Assembly: GCA_024516035.1 (NCBI GenBank)
Contig: CM044955.1
Span: forward strand, 47,848,190 to 47,912,189
Direction of reading: 5' to 3'
DNA: 64,000 nt
DNA from: Bactericera cockerelli
Taxonomy: Eukaryota > Arthropoda > Insecta > Hemiptera > Triozidae
Shown here: positions 38,653 through 50,639 of the stretch, one piece after another
Position numbering within the stretch: the stretch's first letter is position 1
How the letters are laid out: every line of letters begins with the position of its first letter
Notes under the pieces: generated by a model
Database searches by the model: none
Told to the model about the DNA's origin: nothing
Seen by the model: only the letters and a program-made list of their open reading frames with translations
Translations under genes and position numbers: made by a program

Positions 38653-39384
38653 AAAATATTTTTAATTTAGTTTAATTTCTTGGCATTGGTTATTCCCCTT
38701 ATCATGGGAATTTGCCATACAGCCAGTATTAAAATAAACAAAAAACAAAACTAAAATCACTACAGGAATTTCAACAGTATTAGAAAATAGATACCATTAT
38801 GCAAAATTTCAGCTTTCCAGGTACTCGGGAAGTGCCTCATAATTTTGATGATCTGTCAGTCAGTCAGTCAGTATCAAAATCGCAAATTTCAAAATTACAT
38901 TCCTCTGAAAGTTTTTTGCATAGAGTCTTGAATTTTTCAATGTCTTTTTAATGATATTAGGACAACCTCTGTTCCAAATTTCATATCTCTATAATCAATT
39001 GAACCGAAGATATGAGGGTGTGAAAAACTGGGTGAATCGGTTCGTGTAAAGATATACTGCCGTGCTTACTGGAACTTGGCTTGGCGCACTGCCGTGCGCT
39101 CAGATGTGGCCAACGAACAGAACTCAAAGGGTTAAAGAATCTTTTAATGGACAATTTTTTTTCATTATTCTGTAGAATAATGATACAGTTATTACGCCTG
39201 ACACCGCATGACAATTATGTATATTCATAATCATGGCAGCCTGTCATGTGTGTGGGAGACAGCGCTGGACAATTCATAACTTTTGCCTGCTCATTCCATT
39301 GACCAGAACTCATGTTCTACGTAATCGGAACGAACGGCGCCCCTGGCCTTTAGGAGTGGCTAATCCATAGAAAGAAATCTCTTG

Positions 39385-39535
39385 GTGATGACAAGGGTCT
39401 GGTGGAAGAGATTGTCACAGGCAATAACCCCGCCTTTTAAGTAGTACGTTAGCTTTTTTCTCTTTTTTGTTCTTGTTTCTTTGTTCAATCATATATATTT
39501 TTTCTTTATAATTTCATTGTACCGCTTTGATTTTT
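39385..39535 (+). mobile_element. LINE 3' end, family I
   Basis: CTGGTGGAAGAGATTGTCAC and CAATAACCCCGCC match 59930-59960. A TGGAAGAGAT...CGCC motif followed by T-rich sequence is common at the 3' ends of arthropod non-LTR elements; the clade is not determinable. Confidence 0.45.
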
Positions 39536-40396
39536 CAAAACTCCGACTTGAGGGAGGGCCTGGCTTATCTTAACATAAATCCTGTCTTATAAATTGGTCC
39601 TAATTCATCCAGACGAGTATCATTATCAAGTTCACAAACTTATTTAATAGAAAGTAAAAATCATCGGCTCTTCCAAAATAAAGACAATTAAAAACAACAC
39701 GGCCCGGTAATTAACTAATCACTAATTAGTAAAGGAACCGGTACAAAAAACTTGGAGTGTCAATTCTACGTCGCCCGAATCACTTCTGTGTTACGAGCAA
39801 GGAACCAAAAAATAAAACATGTGACTCTTGTAGCAACAACAACAAGTTCCAACATTGTTTCAATGGAATTTGATACCTCGGCAGCACACATGGAATACAA
39901 AAGTTGAAATCGATTCCGCGAAAAACTTAAATCGCTGCGACAGAAAAAAATTGCAAATTTTCGAGAAATATTTTTGTCTTCCAATTTAGCTGACTGTTTG
40001 AGCTCCCAAAACCTGTTCTGCTCAAATGGACAGTGGCCAATGAAGGACCCGATTTATTACTGCTGGATATCACATTGCCATTGTCAGCTATCCCCATGTT
40101 TTTTTAACTACCTAATAATATACCTTTTGTATACTAACTTGAAGTATGACTATGAAATGATTATCAAATACGACCATTTGACAGTTTGGCTTGGTATATC
40201 GTTTCAATATCAATCAGAACTATCAGAAAGAACAAAAAATCAATAATGGGTAGGTACTCTTTTTTTAAAATATTTGCCGCGAGTAGGTATCGAACCTAAA
40301 ACCCAGACTAATGCTCTATATTCTTTTGACCATGATATAATTATATGTTGCTAATTTTCATTTTGAAAATTAAGTTAAAAGTACAAGTTAAATAAT

Positions 40397-40723
40397 GATA
40401 TATCTTTCTGGTAAAACACAAGGCCTCATCACAATTTTCGGCGTTACCTCATGCATTATTACCTCTCCAAATTAGTTTACATTAATTTTACCAACTCTGG
40501 GTTTGACATCACTGGTCGTTACTCATACAAGTAACTGCTCATTTTTCCTCACGATGCCTTAGTGGACTCCGATCCAAGTACAGAGTGGAAAAAATTCCAT
40601 CCTGCTGGGGATCGAACTCAGGTCACCCTGCGTGCAATACCACTCGGTGCCTAACGCTATGGTGCCTAACGGTGCCTAATACCTGCAATGCCTAACGCTC
40701 TATACCACTCGGCTAAGGTGACT
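40397..40723 (-). mobile_element. SINE family D
   Basis: Contains ACACAAGGCCTCATCACAAT and GGGATCGAACTCAGGTCACC. A stretch of about 30 bases near 40640-40690 is repeated with variation inside the head. Confidence 0.65.
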
Positions 40724-41085
40724 TCTTTTTTTGGAAATATTTTTATTAGCATTATTTTATTTGTAAGGAATAAGTTTATATTATTTAAAAAAATATTTGT
40801 TTTTCAAATGTGCACATTATAGAAAGTCAAAACCCACTAAGAGCCCTTGAAATCTGTGAATGAGGACGGTTCAAAGTATTTGGTCGGAAACATTGCTTGC
40901 AATGCAAATAAAATGATACTGTCAAATATTTTGCGATATTTTTTGCAATACACTGGAGGATTAATAGGTGACTCTGGTGAGAGTCGTGATGTGAACGTCA
41001 GGGAAAATACTAGAGGTGGTGGGGGGAAAAAAAAACAAAATTTGAACAATAAAATAGTCAGAACACAGTCATGATGGTGTTGAAA

Positions 41086-41387
41086 GTAAAACACCTATAA
41101 GGGAAATAGTTCTCTAGTGATTTTCTCCCCTTGTGAAATGTTTGTTTGGTGTTTTAAACACGTGACTGAGAAACACATTATTTGAATTTGAATTTGAATA
41201 AAATGCGCGATAGCCAATCACGATTGAGCTGTAAAGCGCTGATTCAAAATGTTGATCATTTAGGGCTTGAACGGTAATTCAAATACAAATAATGTGTTTC
41301 TCAATCACGTGTTTAATCGAAAACACCTGTCTGATTCTGAGAAAACGCCAAACACATTTCCTCACATTTCTCTCATAGGTGTTTTAC
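41086..41387. mobile_element. Palindromic MITE, 302 bp
   Basis: Ends GTAAAACACCTATAAG and its inverted partner at 41371-41387; an inner inverted pair (CACGTGACTGAGAAACACAT at 41160 and its complement near 41295) makes most of the element self-complementary. Confidence 0.7.
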
Positions 41388-41641
41388 AATAAAAAATTAT
41401 AGTTATTATTCTATTAAATAGGACACTTTTCTGTATACTTCGGTAGTTTTCAAATTAATTTTAACTATTTTCGACAAATAGAAAAATCAAAAATTAAATA
41501 TCCTATCAGGCACAGTCTTTAGTCTATATTAGAACATGCAAAGATCTATATCTGACGCCGAAAGCTATAGGTATGCATTAAGTACTCACTTAGTATGTAC
41601 AATAAAATTGTATATGATATTATACACATTATGTATTGTAT

Positions 41642-41812
41642 AGCCGACCTCCATGGTTAATAGCATTGGTTGCTGACCAGGAGGTTGCAGGTTCGAATCC
41701 CGGCCGGAGCGGAAAATTCTGACCGAGTTTCTCCGTTTCCGGAATGACATAGAAGTAAAGGTGCAGTGCCCTGAAGTAATGCGATTTGAGGCACAGTTTC
41801 CTTTATAAAGAA
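41642..41812 (+). mobile_element. SINE family F
   Basis: Second copy of 34843-35032 (GGTTGCAGGTTCGAATCCCG box B, TTTCCGGAATGACATAGAAG body). Confidence 0.65.
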
Positions 41813-43181
41813 ATGTATGGTATCAGTCTAAACTCTCTAAACATTCATAGATATATTAGGTAGGTACCTTATAAGTACTAACTTATATTTTGTTATCTCG
41901 AACTTCCTTTGGTACTTCAGTTACAGCTACAGCAGCTGACAAAAACTTCACGAAAGTCAATCATGAATCTCTGGTAGTTCTATAAAAAAAAAAACGGACT
42001 TTATTATTTTGCTCAACTTTTTGCACACAATTTCGAAAGTTGGATCTATTTTTTAAATCATATCCAGGGGCGTAGATGTACTTACTTTTTCTATTGTGGC
42101 ACTATGAACCATATTATTATTAATTATTACTATACACTTTATAAATAAGAATATCTTTACACAAATAGATAATTACAAATTAATAAATATACAAAATTGA
42201 AAAGAATATAAGAATAAAACAGAAAAAGATGAAAAAAAAAATATACAGTTATGCACATGTCCTGGCCTTTGGCAATAATTATATTGTACATGGAATTAAA
42301 AATGTCATCTTCAGTATGTAGGTAAGTAGGCAGCCTTTAAGACCTTTAATTCAATTAATTAGTCTTTAAGCCCTATTAATTAGTTCCATTGCCACAAAAA
42401 AAAATAAGTGTCGCGCCATGTTAATGATAAGTCATTTTTATCTGGCAGTTGTTTGAATGTCATAATTATACTTCTCTGTGTCGAGTTACAGCCCGAAATG
42501 ATGTACGGCAAAACCTCATTGTGTAGAGTAGGTTTAGGGAAATTGAATATAAGGCCATGCCTCGGGCCGTGACTTGGGTGCAGTCCTTTAGTTACGTGGT
42601 CAAGTCCTCAAAAATACCAATATGACTAGAAATCCGAACCAACGGATCCCCAATAAACCAGTCGACCGTTCGACCACCAAATCTCGGAGGCCGCCACTGG
42701 TCGCTTCATTGTTTACAAACATCACGATCCTTCTTTCTTTCACACAAAAAAAACGGATTTCAGATGGGTCCAGTCAAGACGGTGGTTATCTGATCCTGTT
42801 GCTTGAGCAAAATATATGGACTGTGGGGATCACGATTTGTGAAAAGAAGAAGCGAAAGCCTCGAGCCGATTGTTCCTTCTTCGAACAGGAAACTCTAACT
42901 TTCAGGATACTGAAATTCCAATGGGAAAACTATTAATTTGTACTTCTTGAATAACTAACCATAAACTCTTAAAACTCCACCCAACGTACATTTGAAGACC
43001 AAGTCGTGAACTCGTGATGGGAAATCCATTGATAAAATCGAGCTGGAATAGTAGGAAGTAAGGCACGCAGAATAAAATTTATAATAATTATATTGAGAAG
43101 AGAGAGGATGAATGAGACTTTTTCATTTATTTTTACCATTCCATGCCATTGCCAATTTAAATCGATTTTTTGTTCTTGATA

Positions 43182-43724
43182 ATCCCCCCAAAAACACCAC
43201 TTCGTGGTTAAAAAAAGAAGAACGCCTCACTCAAAAGAATGATTATAATTAGCTAAAAATAAATGATATCAAATTGAGAACACCTTACCCCTCTCTTTCT
43301 ATATCTCCGCACTCCTCTCTGGATTTATTCCTCTTATGTTTATCTTTCTTTATCCTTTATAGGGGTCATCCCAAACTTGATTTCTCTTTAAATTTACTTG
43401 TTGCACGGCAATAAAAAATGGCGGTCGGGGTATGATTTTTCTGAACTTATTCGATTTGAATCGAGAAAATTACACCACGACCGCCATTTTTTATTGCCGT
43501 GCAACAAGTAAATTTAAAGAGAAATCAAGTTTGGGATGACCCCTATAAAGGATAAAGAAAGATAAACATAAGAGGAATAAATCCAGAGAGGAGTGCGGAG
43601 ATATAGAAAGAGAGGGGGTAAGGTGTTCTCAATTTGATATCATTTATTTTTAGCTAATTATGATCATTCTTTTGAGTGAGGCGTTCTTCTTTTTTTAACC
43701 ACGAAGTGGTGTTTTTGGGGGGAT
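43182..43724. mobile_element. Foldback element with 246-bp arms
   Basis: Arms 43182-43427 and 43478-43724 are inverted copies around a 50-bp loop. By eye they differ only at one base (T/C in AATGATTATAATTAG) and one C in a C run. The tips are ATCCCCCC and GGGGGGAT. There is no protein frame, and no convincing target duplication. Confidence 0.85.
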
Positions 43725-44309
43725 ATCAGTTCTTTTTGTACGAAAATATAGGTTCATACACTAGGTACTGAAACATTATGAATAACAAAAGTAAATACGC
43801 TGGGAAAATGTGAATGTACCAAGTTGTCTTTTTTTTAAGATATAGTTTTAGCAGTACGTATTTAATTTTTCTAAGGTCAATATGTATTTTGATCACAGAT
43901 TTGGTCCCCTGAGTCCCCAAAGTGAGTAAATAATATATAAATTTGTAATGCAAGACCTTTTGATTCTATACTCCACATGATTATGTTTATCTTTCGATGC
44001 TAAATAGACCTCGGAGCCTCCTATGAGGGACATAAAACACCTGGATTTACAAATGCCAAAGAAATTAATATGTAATCACCTTAGCAAGGGTGAGGTAATG
44101 AGTTCTCTCCCGTTGACCTTTTCTTACCCGAATTCTCTCCGGCTTGTTGCAGGGGTCACCACGAGTATCTCTCCCGGAAATAAGACCATGCTTTTTTACA
44201 TTAGGTATTTAAGAAAATGAAAACTAAAAATTATCATTTTTATATAAGAATTGGCCTTTTATAAGGAAATCTTTAAAATCTCTAACAAATGAAAAGCAAT
44301 GCTTTGAGT

Positions 44310-44500
44310 GTATAGTAGAGTTAGGTAAAATACATAGAAGGCCATGCCTCAGGAATATAGTAGGGTTAGGGATAATACATAGAAGACAATGCCTCGGGTT
44401 TATAGTAGGGTTAGGTAAATATATAGAAGGCCATGCCTTGGGTTTATCATAGGGTTAGGAAAAATACATAGAAGGCCATGCTTCAGGTCTATATCAATGA
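44310..44500 (-). repeat. 45-bp minisatellite, four units, reverse orientation
   Basis: Units contain TAGTAGGGTTAGG and GAAGGCCATGCCTC, the complement of the larger array at 46880-47300. A lone unit remnant lies near 42540-42575. Confidence 0.65.
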
Positions 44501-44647
44501 TTCCTAGGTGTTTCGATTATAGTTTTTATGCTAGGCCTAAACTATGTAAGTATAAAATCAGGTAAAAATTCAAGCGACGGAGACAATTTGGTGTTGATAA
44601 AACCATGAGCGGGAAAGAACTCGGTGGTGACGTCCCTTATCAATACC

Positions 44648-44768
44648 TCACGAGGTATGAGTGTACCCCGGTCATAATGGACAGAGAAAAAAAACTTCCC
44701 TGAAGGGGATCGAACCCAAGTCATCGTGCGTGTAAGCCTAGTATGCTACCCACTTGGCCAAAGTCACT
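44648..44768 (-). mobile_element. SINE family D, partial
   Basis: TCACGAGGTATGAGTGTACC and GGGGATCGAACCCAAGTCAT match other family D copies. A more distant relative follows at about 44870-45055 (GGATTCGAACCC). Confidence 0.6.
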
Positions 44769-46000
44769 ACTTTGTCACAACTTTTAGTGATTAGCATCGA
44801 CATTATGAGAGCTAATTCATCATATTTTATCTCCATCCAACCATGATTGTCCAAAATCAATCTCGTAATGCCGCCACAGGTCATCGGCTAATTCTGCAAC
44901 TACTAAATGGGGTCGTCATGAAGATCAAATATAAAGATCGGAAAAACAAAACAACGTTAAGCCCAAATCGAAAATATAGAGCTAAAAAATTTCGTCCCCG
45001 CCAGGATTCGAACCCTTGCTGACTAGGTGGCAGGTCGAGCATGCTACCAATAAACAAAGTTATCTTCTAAAGAAACGGACGGAAAATGAACTAACTAAAT
45101 AAATATTTGGAAACTTAAACATTAAAATTTTGCAGTGAGAGAGCGAGGTCATCTCGAAAAATACATACTGGCCAAGATCTGACCACTAAGCTAAGGATTC
45201 GAAGGTACCTACCCGCCAAAGAAAATGAAAAGGCCACCAGGTGCCACCCAGTGGACCAGATGAAGGAATAAAATCAATAAATTTGGTATCTGCTCATCAA
45301 GATCTTTCATTTGATACCACTTAAGATTAGTATTATCCTTCGATTCCCGATTTGGGCTCCCAAAACCCGAGGCCGCCCAAATGGGCCGCCCGCTTATAAT
45401 TTAGAATTTTTTTTTGGTCCGGGCTCATCTCCATTATATCTTGATCACTTTAGACACCTCACTTAATCTTCAGTGCCAAGTTAAAGACACGAAGTCGGGT
45501 CTCAAAGGATCCGTATGAAGAAAAAAAAACAGAAAAAAAAAAAAATTATGAATCTTTTCATGTCTTTCACGATTGTTGGGGGGTCTCGAAAATAGGGTTT
45601 CCGTTGGCCTAGGAAGTCAAACAAAAAGTCAAATCAATTTATTTTTTGACGTAGAGTCCATTTCTGCAATAAAAATCGCAATTTTTGAAATTCATGTTGC
45701 ACTTTTCGCTGGCTGAAAGTACATGAAATGCATGGGAACTATGTTTTCCGTAACCTTACACTCTGCCGGGCTGTCTCTTTCTTTGTATAGGCGTTCTTCA
45801 CACCTCGGCCGAGGTGTTTGATTTTGTTTTTATTTTCTATTTCCAGCAACCAAGTTAACTTTAATTTTAAATCATTTATTGATTTGCAATTACCGGCCCA
45901 AGTAATCAATGAAAAATAATTCATACCTACACAGAAGTGGAGTTAAGATCAAGATAAAATGATTATGCGTATATTTTGAACCATCACATCAGTTAGCTGG

Positions 46001-46138
46001 GCAAACAAGCCCAAAACGCATTATTATGTGGTGAACATCCCAAATGGGAGGATAACATGTCATGTTCCGGCTGGGTTTTGAACCCGCGACCTCTGGATTA
46101 CCAGACCGCCGCCTTTACCACTGAGCTACCGGGACAAT
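46001..46138 (-). mobile_element. SINE family A, tail-truncated
   Basis: Complete tRNA-like head on the minus strand (TGTCCCGGTAGCTCAGTGGT) and the first half of the body. Confidence 0.7.
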
Positions 46139-46879
46139 AAATACACTTTCCCCTTCTTCCTCTGGCTTTGAAATCTTGGCGATCTCTTCTGTCACCCTTC
46201 GCTGTGTTTCCTTCTCACAAGGAATGTCGACTCTTATTATTTCGCGCACTGCGGACTTGAAGTTTGAGCCGATCTGACATGATGCTAAAGTTTATGGTTG
46301 TTGCTATCTTGTAGAACAACAACACAACATCCTTACCACAAGAGTTCTGACTTGCCAGATCAGATCAGGTTTTAATTATTATTTTCTCTGCAAAAAGAAG
46401 TCCGCTCCTATATACTTTTATGTACGTATTTTTTTATGTAACAAAAGTTATATATTTTTTGTTCTCATCAACACCTTCGTATATTTCACAGCATCTTCGG
46501 CATCGAAGCATTTTTTATTTGGTTCTCACACTTCTGCCAGCTTGGAACAGAGAGAACTGTCCGAATACCTTTCGTCGGCTTGCAATCCTCTCATTCTTCT
46601 CATTTTATTTAACCCTTTTCATAATTTTTTTTGAAAGGTGAAATGTTTAATGGCAGATAGAGATCTGGAACGTAGAGTTCTATAGAGGTATCCTATCGAT
46701 CCTATTATTGCCAAAAATATGGACGATAGCATACTCGGTCCCGACTGTTTTTTTACCTGAAAAACAATAGCATATTCGGTCCGGAACAAGAATAATGTCA
46801 TGTCAAATTCGGTCCGATGTGTCGACCTTATATACTTATTATTCTATGTATGTACTTATCTGTTATCTTGTTTTTCCTC

Positions 46880-47300
46880 ACAGGCATGGCCTTCAATGTA
46901 TTTTACCTAACCCTACTATAAAACCGAGGCATGGCCTACATTGTATTTTACCTAACCCTACTGTAAACCCAAGGCATGGCCTTCAATGTATTTCACCTAA
47001 CCCTACTATAAAAGCGAGGCATGGTCTACATTGTATTTTACCTAACCCTACTATAAACCCAAGGCATGGCCTTCATTGTTTTTTACCTAACCCTACTATA
47101 AACCCAAGGCATGGCCTTCAATGTATTTTACCTAACCCTACTATAAAAGTGAGGCATGGCCTACATTGTATTTTACCTAACCCTACTATAAACCCAAGGC
47201 ATGGCTTTCATTGTATTTTACCTAACCCTACTATAAACCCTAGGCATGGCCTTCATTTTATTTTACCTAACCCTACTATAAACCCTAGGCATGGCCTTCA
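46880..47300 (+). repeat. 45-bp minisatellite, about nine units
   Basis: Units such as CCTAACCCTACTATAAACCC plus AAGGCATGGCCTTCAATGTA keep a 45-bp period, so a frame stays open as a 15-residue repeat (PRHGL...LPNPTIN). The open frame is a by-product of the period. The array ends about 25 bases before the large inverted repeat. Confidence 0.8.
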
Positions 47301-48205
47301 AGGAGGAAATGGATAGTCTTGCTGCATGTCTATACACTAGACTGGTTTTAAAAAATCAATATCGGAATTTTTACAACGCTCAGGCAGAAATGAGTTCGGC
47401 TTTTGCAGAAATTGAGATAGACAAAATTTCAAGGCAATTGGAGTACGTTAACAGGACCCGCTCTGGCCTCAAAGTTTGGAAATTTGCCAAATTTTCGAGT
47501 TTGAGCTGATATTTTCGGCCATAACTCGAGAACGAAAAATCATACGAGCTTTAAAGATATATCAAATGAAAGAATATTTTGTTGGCTTTACTTTGTTGTA
47601 TAATACTAGTTCCCGAAATCTTAATGGTTACTGACTAAATTAAGAATATGTAGTCGAAAACGGACCAGGTACCCAAAGTAGAGCATCTAAGGCATGATAG
47701 GATAATGGGTGAAAATACTTATGATTTATAAAACTTATACATGAAAATGTTACAAGATTAGTTTTGAATGATTTTTTGACACATTATGAAGCTATAAATA
47801 CCCGTTTTTACCTACTTGATAGTTCCTGACAGGTTAAGGCATGGCCAGAAAAACAAAATAATAATACAAACATATTACGTCAAAGTTATTCTTATTTTTT
47901 TATTGTAGAACTACAAATATCTAAAATTAAAAGTACAAATAGGTAACATTTCGTCAAAAAAATACAAATTAAGCAGTAAAACTTAACTTAGTTAGTTGGG
48001 AGAGGGAACTTTTTGAAGAATCAGGATAGAGTCTCCTACATTTACACACAACTTGTGGGACAAACTGTTTCTGACATTCCTCTCTAGTTAGTAAATCGCT
48101 GAAGTCACTCCTCAACTTAACGCCTCTCTTGGCTGTGTTGCTTACAACTTTAAGGGATTGTACAATTTTTAGTCCTTTCTGATACTGAGGCTCACCATGC
48201 CAAAT

Positions 48206-48460
48206 TTAGGGGTCTACCCTCAAAAGGTCAGTTTTTATGACAAATCGACTGAAGAAAAGAAATGTTTCGTAAGTAATGAACTCTTTAAGGCCCCCTCTCA
48301 CATAAGCTGGTATGTCTTTTATTCGTACTGTAATGTTGACATTTTTTGTCCCCTCTGTATCATCAGAAGAACTGATAAACTTTACAGCCATTCCAGACTT
48401 TTCATCATGTGACAAAGTTGGATCGAAAAATCCCAAGCCAACAATTTCGGCATTCAAGTA
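48206..48460 (-). pseudogene. Transposon-like ORF fragment, left arm
   Basis: An 83-codon frame (LNAEIVGLGFFDPTLSHDEK... to LLRVDP) ends at TAA, but the same frame stays open for about 80 more codons, to about 47970 (IWHGEPQYQKGL... to SQLTKLSFTA). Upstream, in the spacer, it connects to SEKALNKVVYHLWY, then shifts frame. It looks like a mobile-element protein with stop and frame damage. I do not recognise the family. Confidence 0.55.
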
Positions 48461-48678
48461 CCACAGGTGATAGACAACTTTATTCAGTGCTTTCTCTGAA
48501 CTATGTGTTTTGATACGACAGCATCAAACACAGGTGTAGAGTAAAAGGACCCTGCACATTATTAGAAAAAATGTTAGAGCGGGACTTGCTCTCCTTAGCA
48601 GATGGGCACAACATTCTAGAAGTTGTCTTGAGAAGCGTCTTTAACTGTAAAATGTGTAGTAGACAGATAATTTATATG

Positions 48679-48942
48679 AGAGCGCGATTAGCTCAGTGGT
48701 TAAGCACCGCTTGCCATGCGGAAGGTCCTGGGTTCGATCCTCCGAGCCGACAAAAATTTGTATTCTTAATTTGGTTACAATTGTTTGTAAGGGATACCTT
48801 CCGGTGCGCTCGTGTTGACCCAGCACCTAAATGGGAAGTATTGTGTCACTTCTCGCCCATCAGAGGGGAGGAATACTACGGGATGGGCAGGTTACAACAC
48901 AGACCACAAGCGTCTACAGTAGCTCCTGTTTCTTGGCTATAA
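48679..48942 (+). mobile_element. SINE family E inside the large inverted repeat
   Basis: Head GCGCGATTAGCTCAGTGGTT, box B GGTCCTGGGTTCGATCC. It ends abruptly where the right arm begins, without the usual tail. Confidence 0.75.
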
Positions 48943-48949
48943 CCTGTGG

Positions 48950-49204
48950 TATTTGAATGCCGAAATTGTTGGCTTGGGATTTTTCGATCCAACTTTGTCA
49001 CATGATGAAAAGTCTGGAATGGCTGCAAAGCTTTTCAGTTCTTCTGATGATACAGAGGGGACAAAAAATGTCAACATTACAGTACGAATAAAAGACATAC
49101 CAGCTTATGTGAGAGGGGGCCTTAAAGAGTTCATTACTCACGAAACATTTCTTTTCTTCAGTCGATTTGTCATAAAAACTGACTTTTTGAGGGTAGACCC
49201 CTAA
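48950..49204 (+). pseudogene. Transposon-like ORF fragment, right arm
   Basis: Mirror copy of the frame at 48206-48460. The 83 residues differ at five positions, mostly in the AKLF segment (VKFI in the left arm), and the TAA after LRVDP is shared, so the stop predates the duplication of the arm. The frame continues past it to about 49441. Confidence 0.55.
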
Positions 49205-50440
49205 ATTTGGCATGGTGAGCCTCAGTATCAGAAAGGACTAAAAATTGTACAATCCCTTAAAGTTGTAAGCAACACAGCCAAGAGAGGCGTTAAGTTGAGG
49301 AGTGACTTCAGCGACTTACTAACTAGAGAGGAATGTCAGAAACAGTTTGTCCCACAAGTTGTGGGTAAATGTAGGAGACTCTATCCTGATTCTTCAAAAA
49401 GTTCCCTCTCCCAACTAACTAAGTTAAGTTTTACTGCTTAATTTGTATTTTTTTGACGAAATGTTACTTATTTGTACTTTTAATTTTAGATATTTGTAGT
49501 TCTACAATAAAAAAGTGAGAATAACTTTGACGTAATATGTTTGTATTATTATTTTGTTTTTCTGGCCATGCCTTAACCTGTCAGGAACTATCAAGTAGGT
49601 AAAAACGGGTATTTATAGCTTCATAATGTGTCAAAAAATCATTCAAAACTAATCTTGTAACATTTTCATGTATAAGTTTTATAAATCATAAGTATTTTCA
49701 CCCATTATCCTATCATGCCTTAGATGCTCTACTTTGGGTACCTGGCCCGTTTTCGACTACATATTCTTAATTTAGTCAGTAACCATTAAGATTTCGGGAA
49801 CTAGTATTATACAACAAAGTAAAGCCAACAAAATATTCTTTCATTTGATATATCTTTAAAGCTCGTATGATTTTTCGTTCTCGAGTTATGGCCGAAAATA
49901 TCAGCTCAACCTCGAAAATTTGGCAAATTTCCAAACTTTGAGGACAGAGCGGGTCCTGTTAACGTACTCCGATTGCCTTGAAATTTTGTCTATCTCAATT
50001 TCTGCAAAAGCCGAACTCATTTCTGCCTGAGCGTTGTAAAAATTCTGACATTTTTTTTTTTACCCCTATGAGATAAAACCAGTCTACTATACACATATAC
50101 TTAAAACTGTTTTTATTTACTTATTAAGGGACCGAATTTGACATAGGACCCAATTTGACATAGGACCGAATTTGATATGGACCCAATTTGCTAAAAAAAA
50201 GGTCAACGGGGAGGAATTTGACATTTCCCAAAAATATACTAAAAATGCGTCACATCAATTCAGAAATTAGGTACCTACCTATGCCGATTACGTATTATAG
50301 GTAATTCTTTTTCATTGTGTTATCATAAAATAATTAACACGAAAACATTACTAGTTACATAAACGAGGTCAGTGTTCTCATAAGATTTAAGGCAAAAATC
50401 ACACAGGTCCAAACAAGTAACTTAAAAAATACAAGTTAAC

Positions 50441-50584
50441 GTTATGACATTTGTGTTAATCACTTTCTTGATATCACAACTACTCAAACTCGCTTTACTA
50501 AATCCACTTTGAATCCGGGACTTGAATAACCGACCTCCAGGTTACAAGTCCGTCGCCTTATCGATCTAGCTAATGACGTCGGTA
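50441..50584 (-). mobile_element. SINE family C
   Basis: Complete head on the minus strand (GACGTCATTAGCTAGATCGA) and body CACTTTCTTGATATCACAAC on the plus strand. Confidence 0.7.
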
Positions 50585-50639
50585 AAAAAAGAAGAAGAAA
50601 GAAAAAAAAAAAAAAAAAAACAACATAATAGGGTACATT

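Larger units (their letters stand above)
47327..50092. mobile_element. Large inverted repeat (arms of about 1.14 kb) carrying a mirrored ORF
   Basis: Left arm 47327-48467 and right arm 48943-50092 are near-identical inverted copies around a 475-bp spacer, much of it SINE E. Both arms encode the same protein piece pointing outward. Outside the arms GTCAAATTCGGTCC near 46799-46813 and GGACCGAATTTGAC near 50129-50143 are also inverted, so the unit may span about 46.73-50.23 kb. The arrangement suggests a composite or foldback transposon. Confidence 0.8.

Noticed and set aside
42622..42936. 104-codon open frame
   Set aside because: Its first third matches a degraded SINE B head (CCGAACCAACGGATCCC); the rest has no motif or exon signal.
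46880..47300. Interstitial telomere repeat (CCTAACCCTA words)
   Set aside because: The insect telomere unit is CCTAA in direct tandem; here the word occurs once per 45-bp unit.
46795..47316. 173-codon open frame with a 15-residue repeat
   Set aside because: The frame exists only because the minisatellite period (45) is divisible by three; no start context or unique domain.
48679..48942. SINE as the cause of the palindrome
   Set aside because: The SINE lies only in the spacer and has no counterpart in the left arm, so it inserted beside or after the arms formed.
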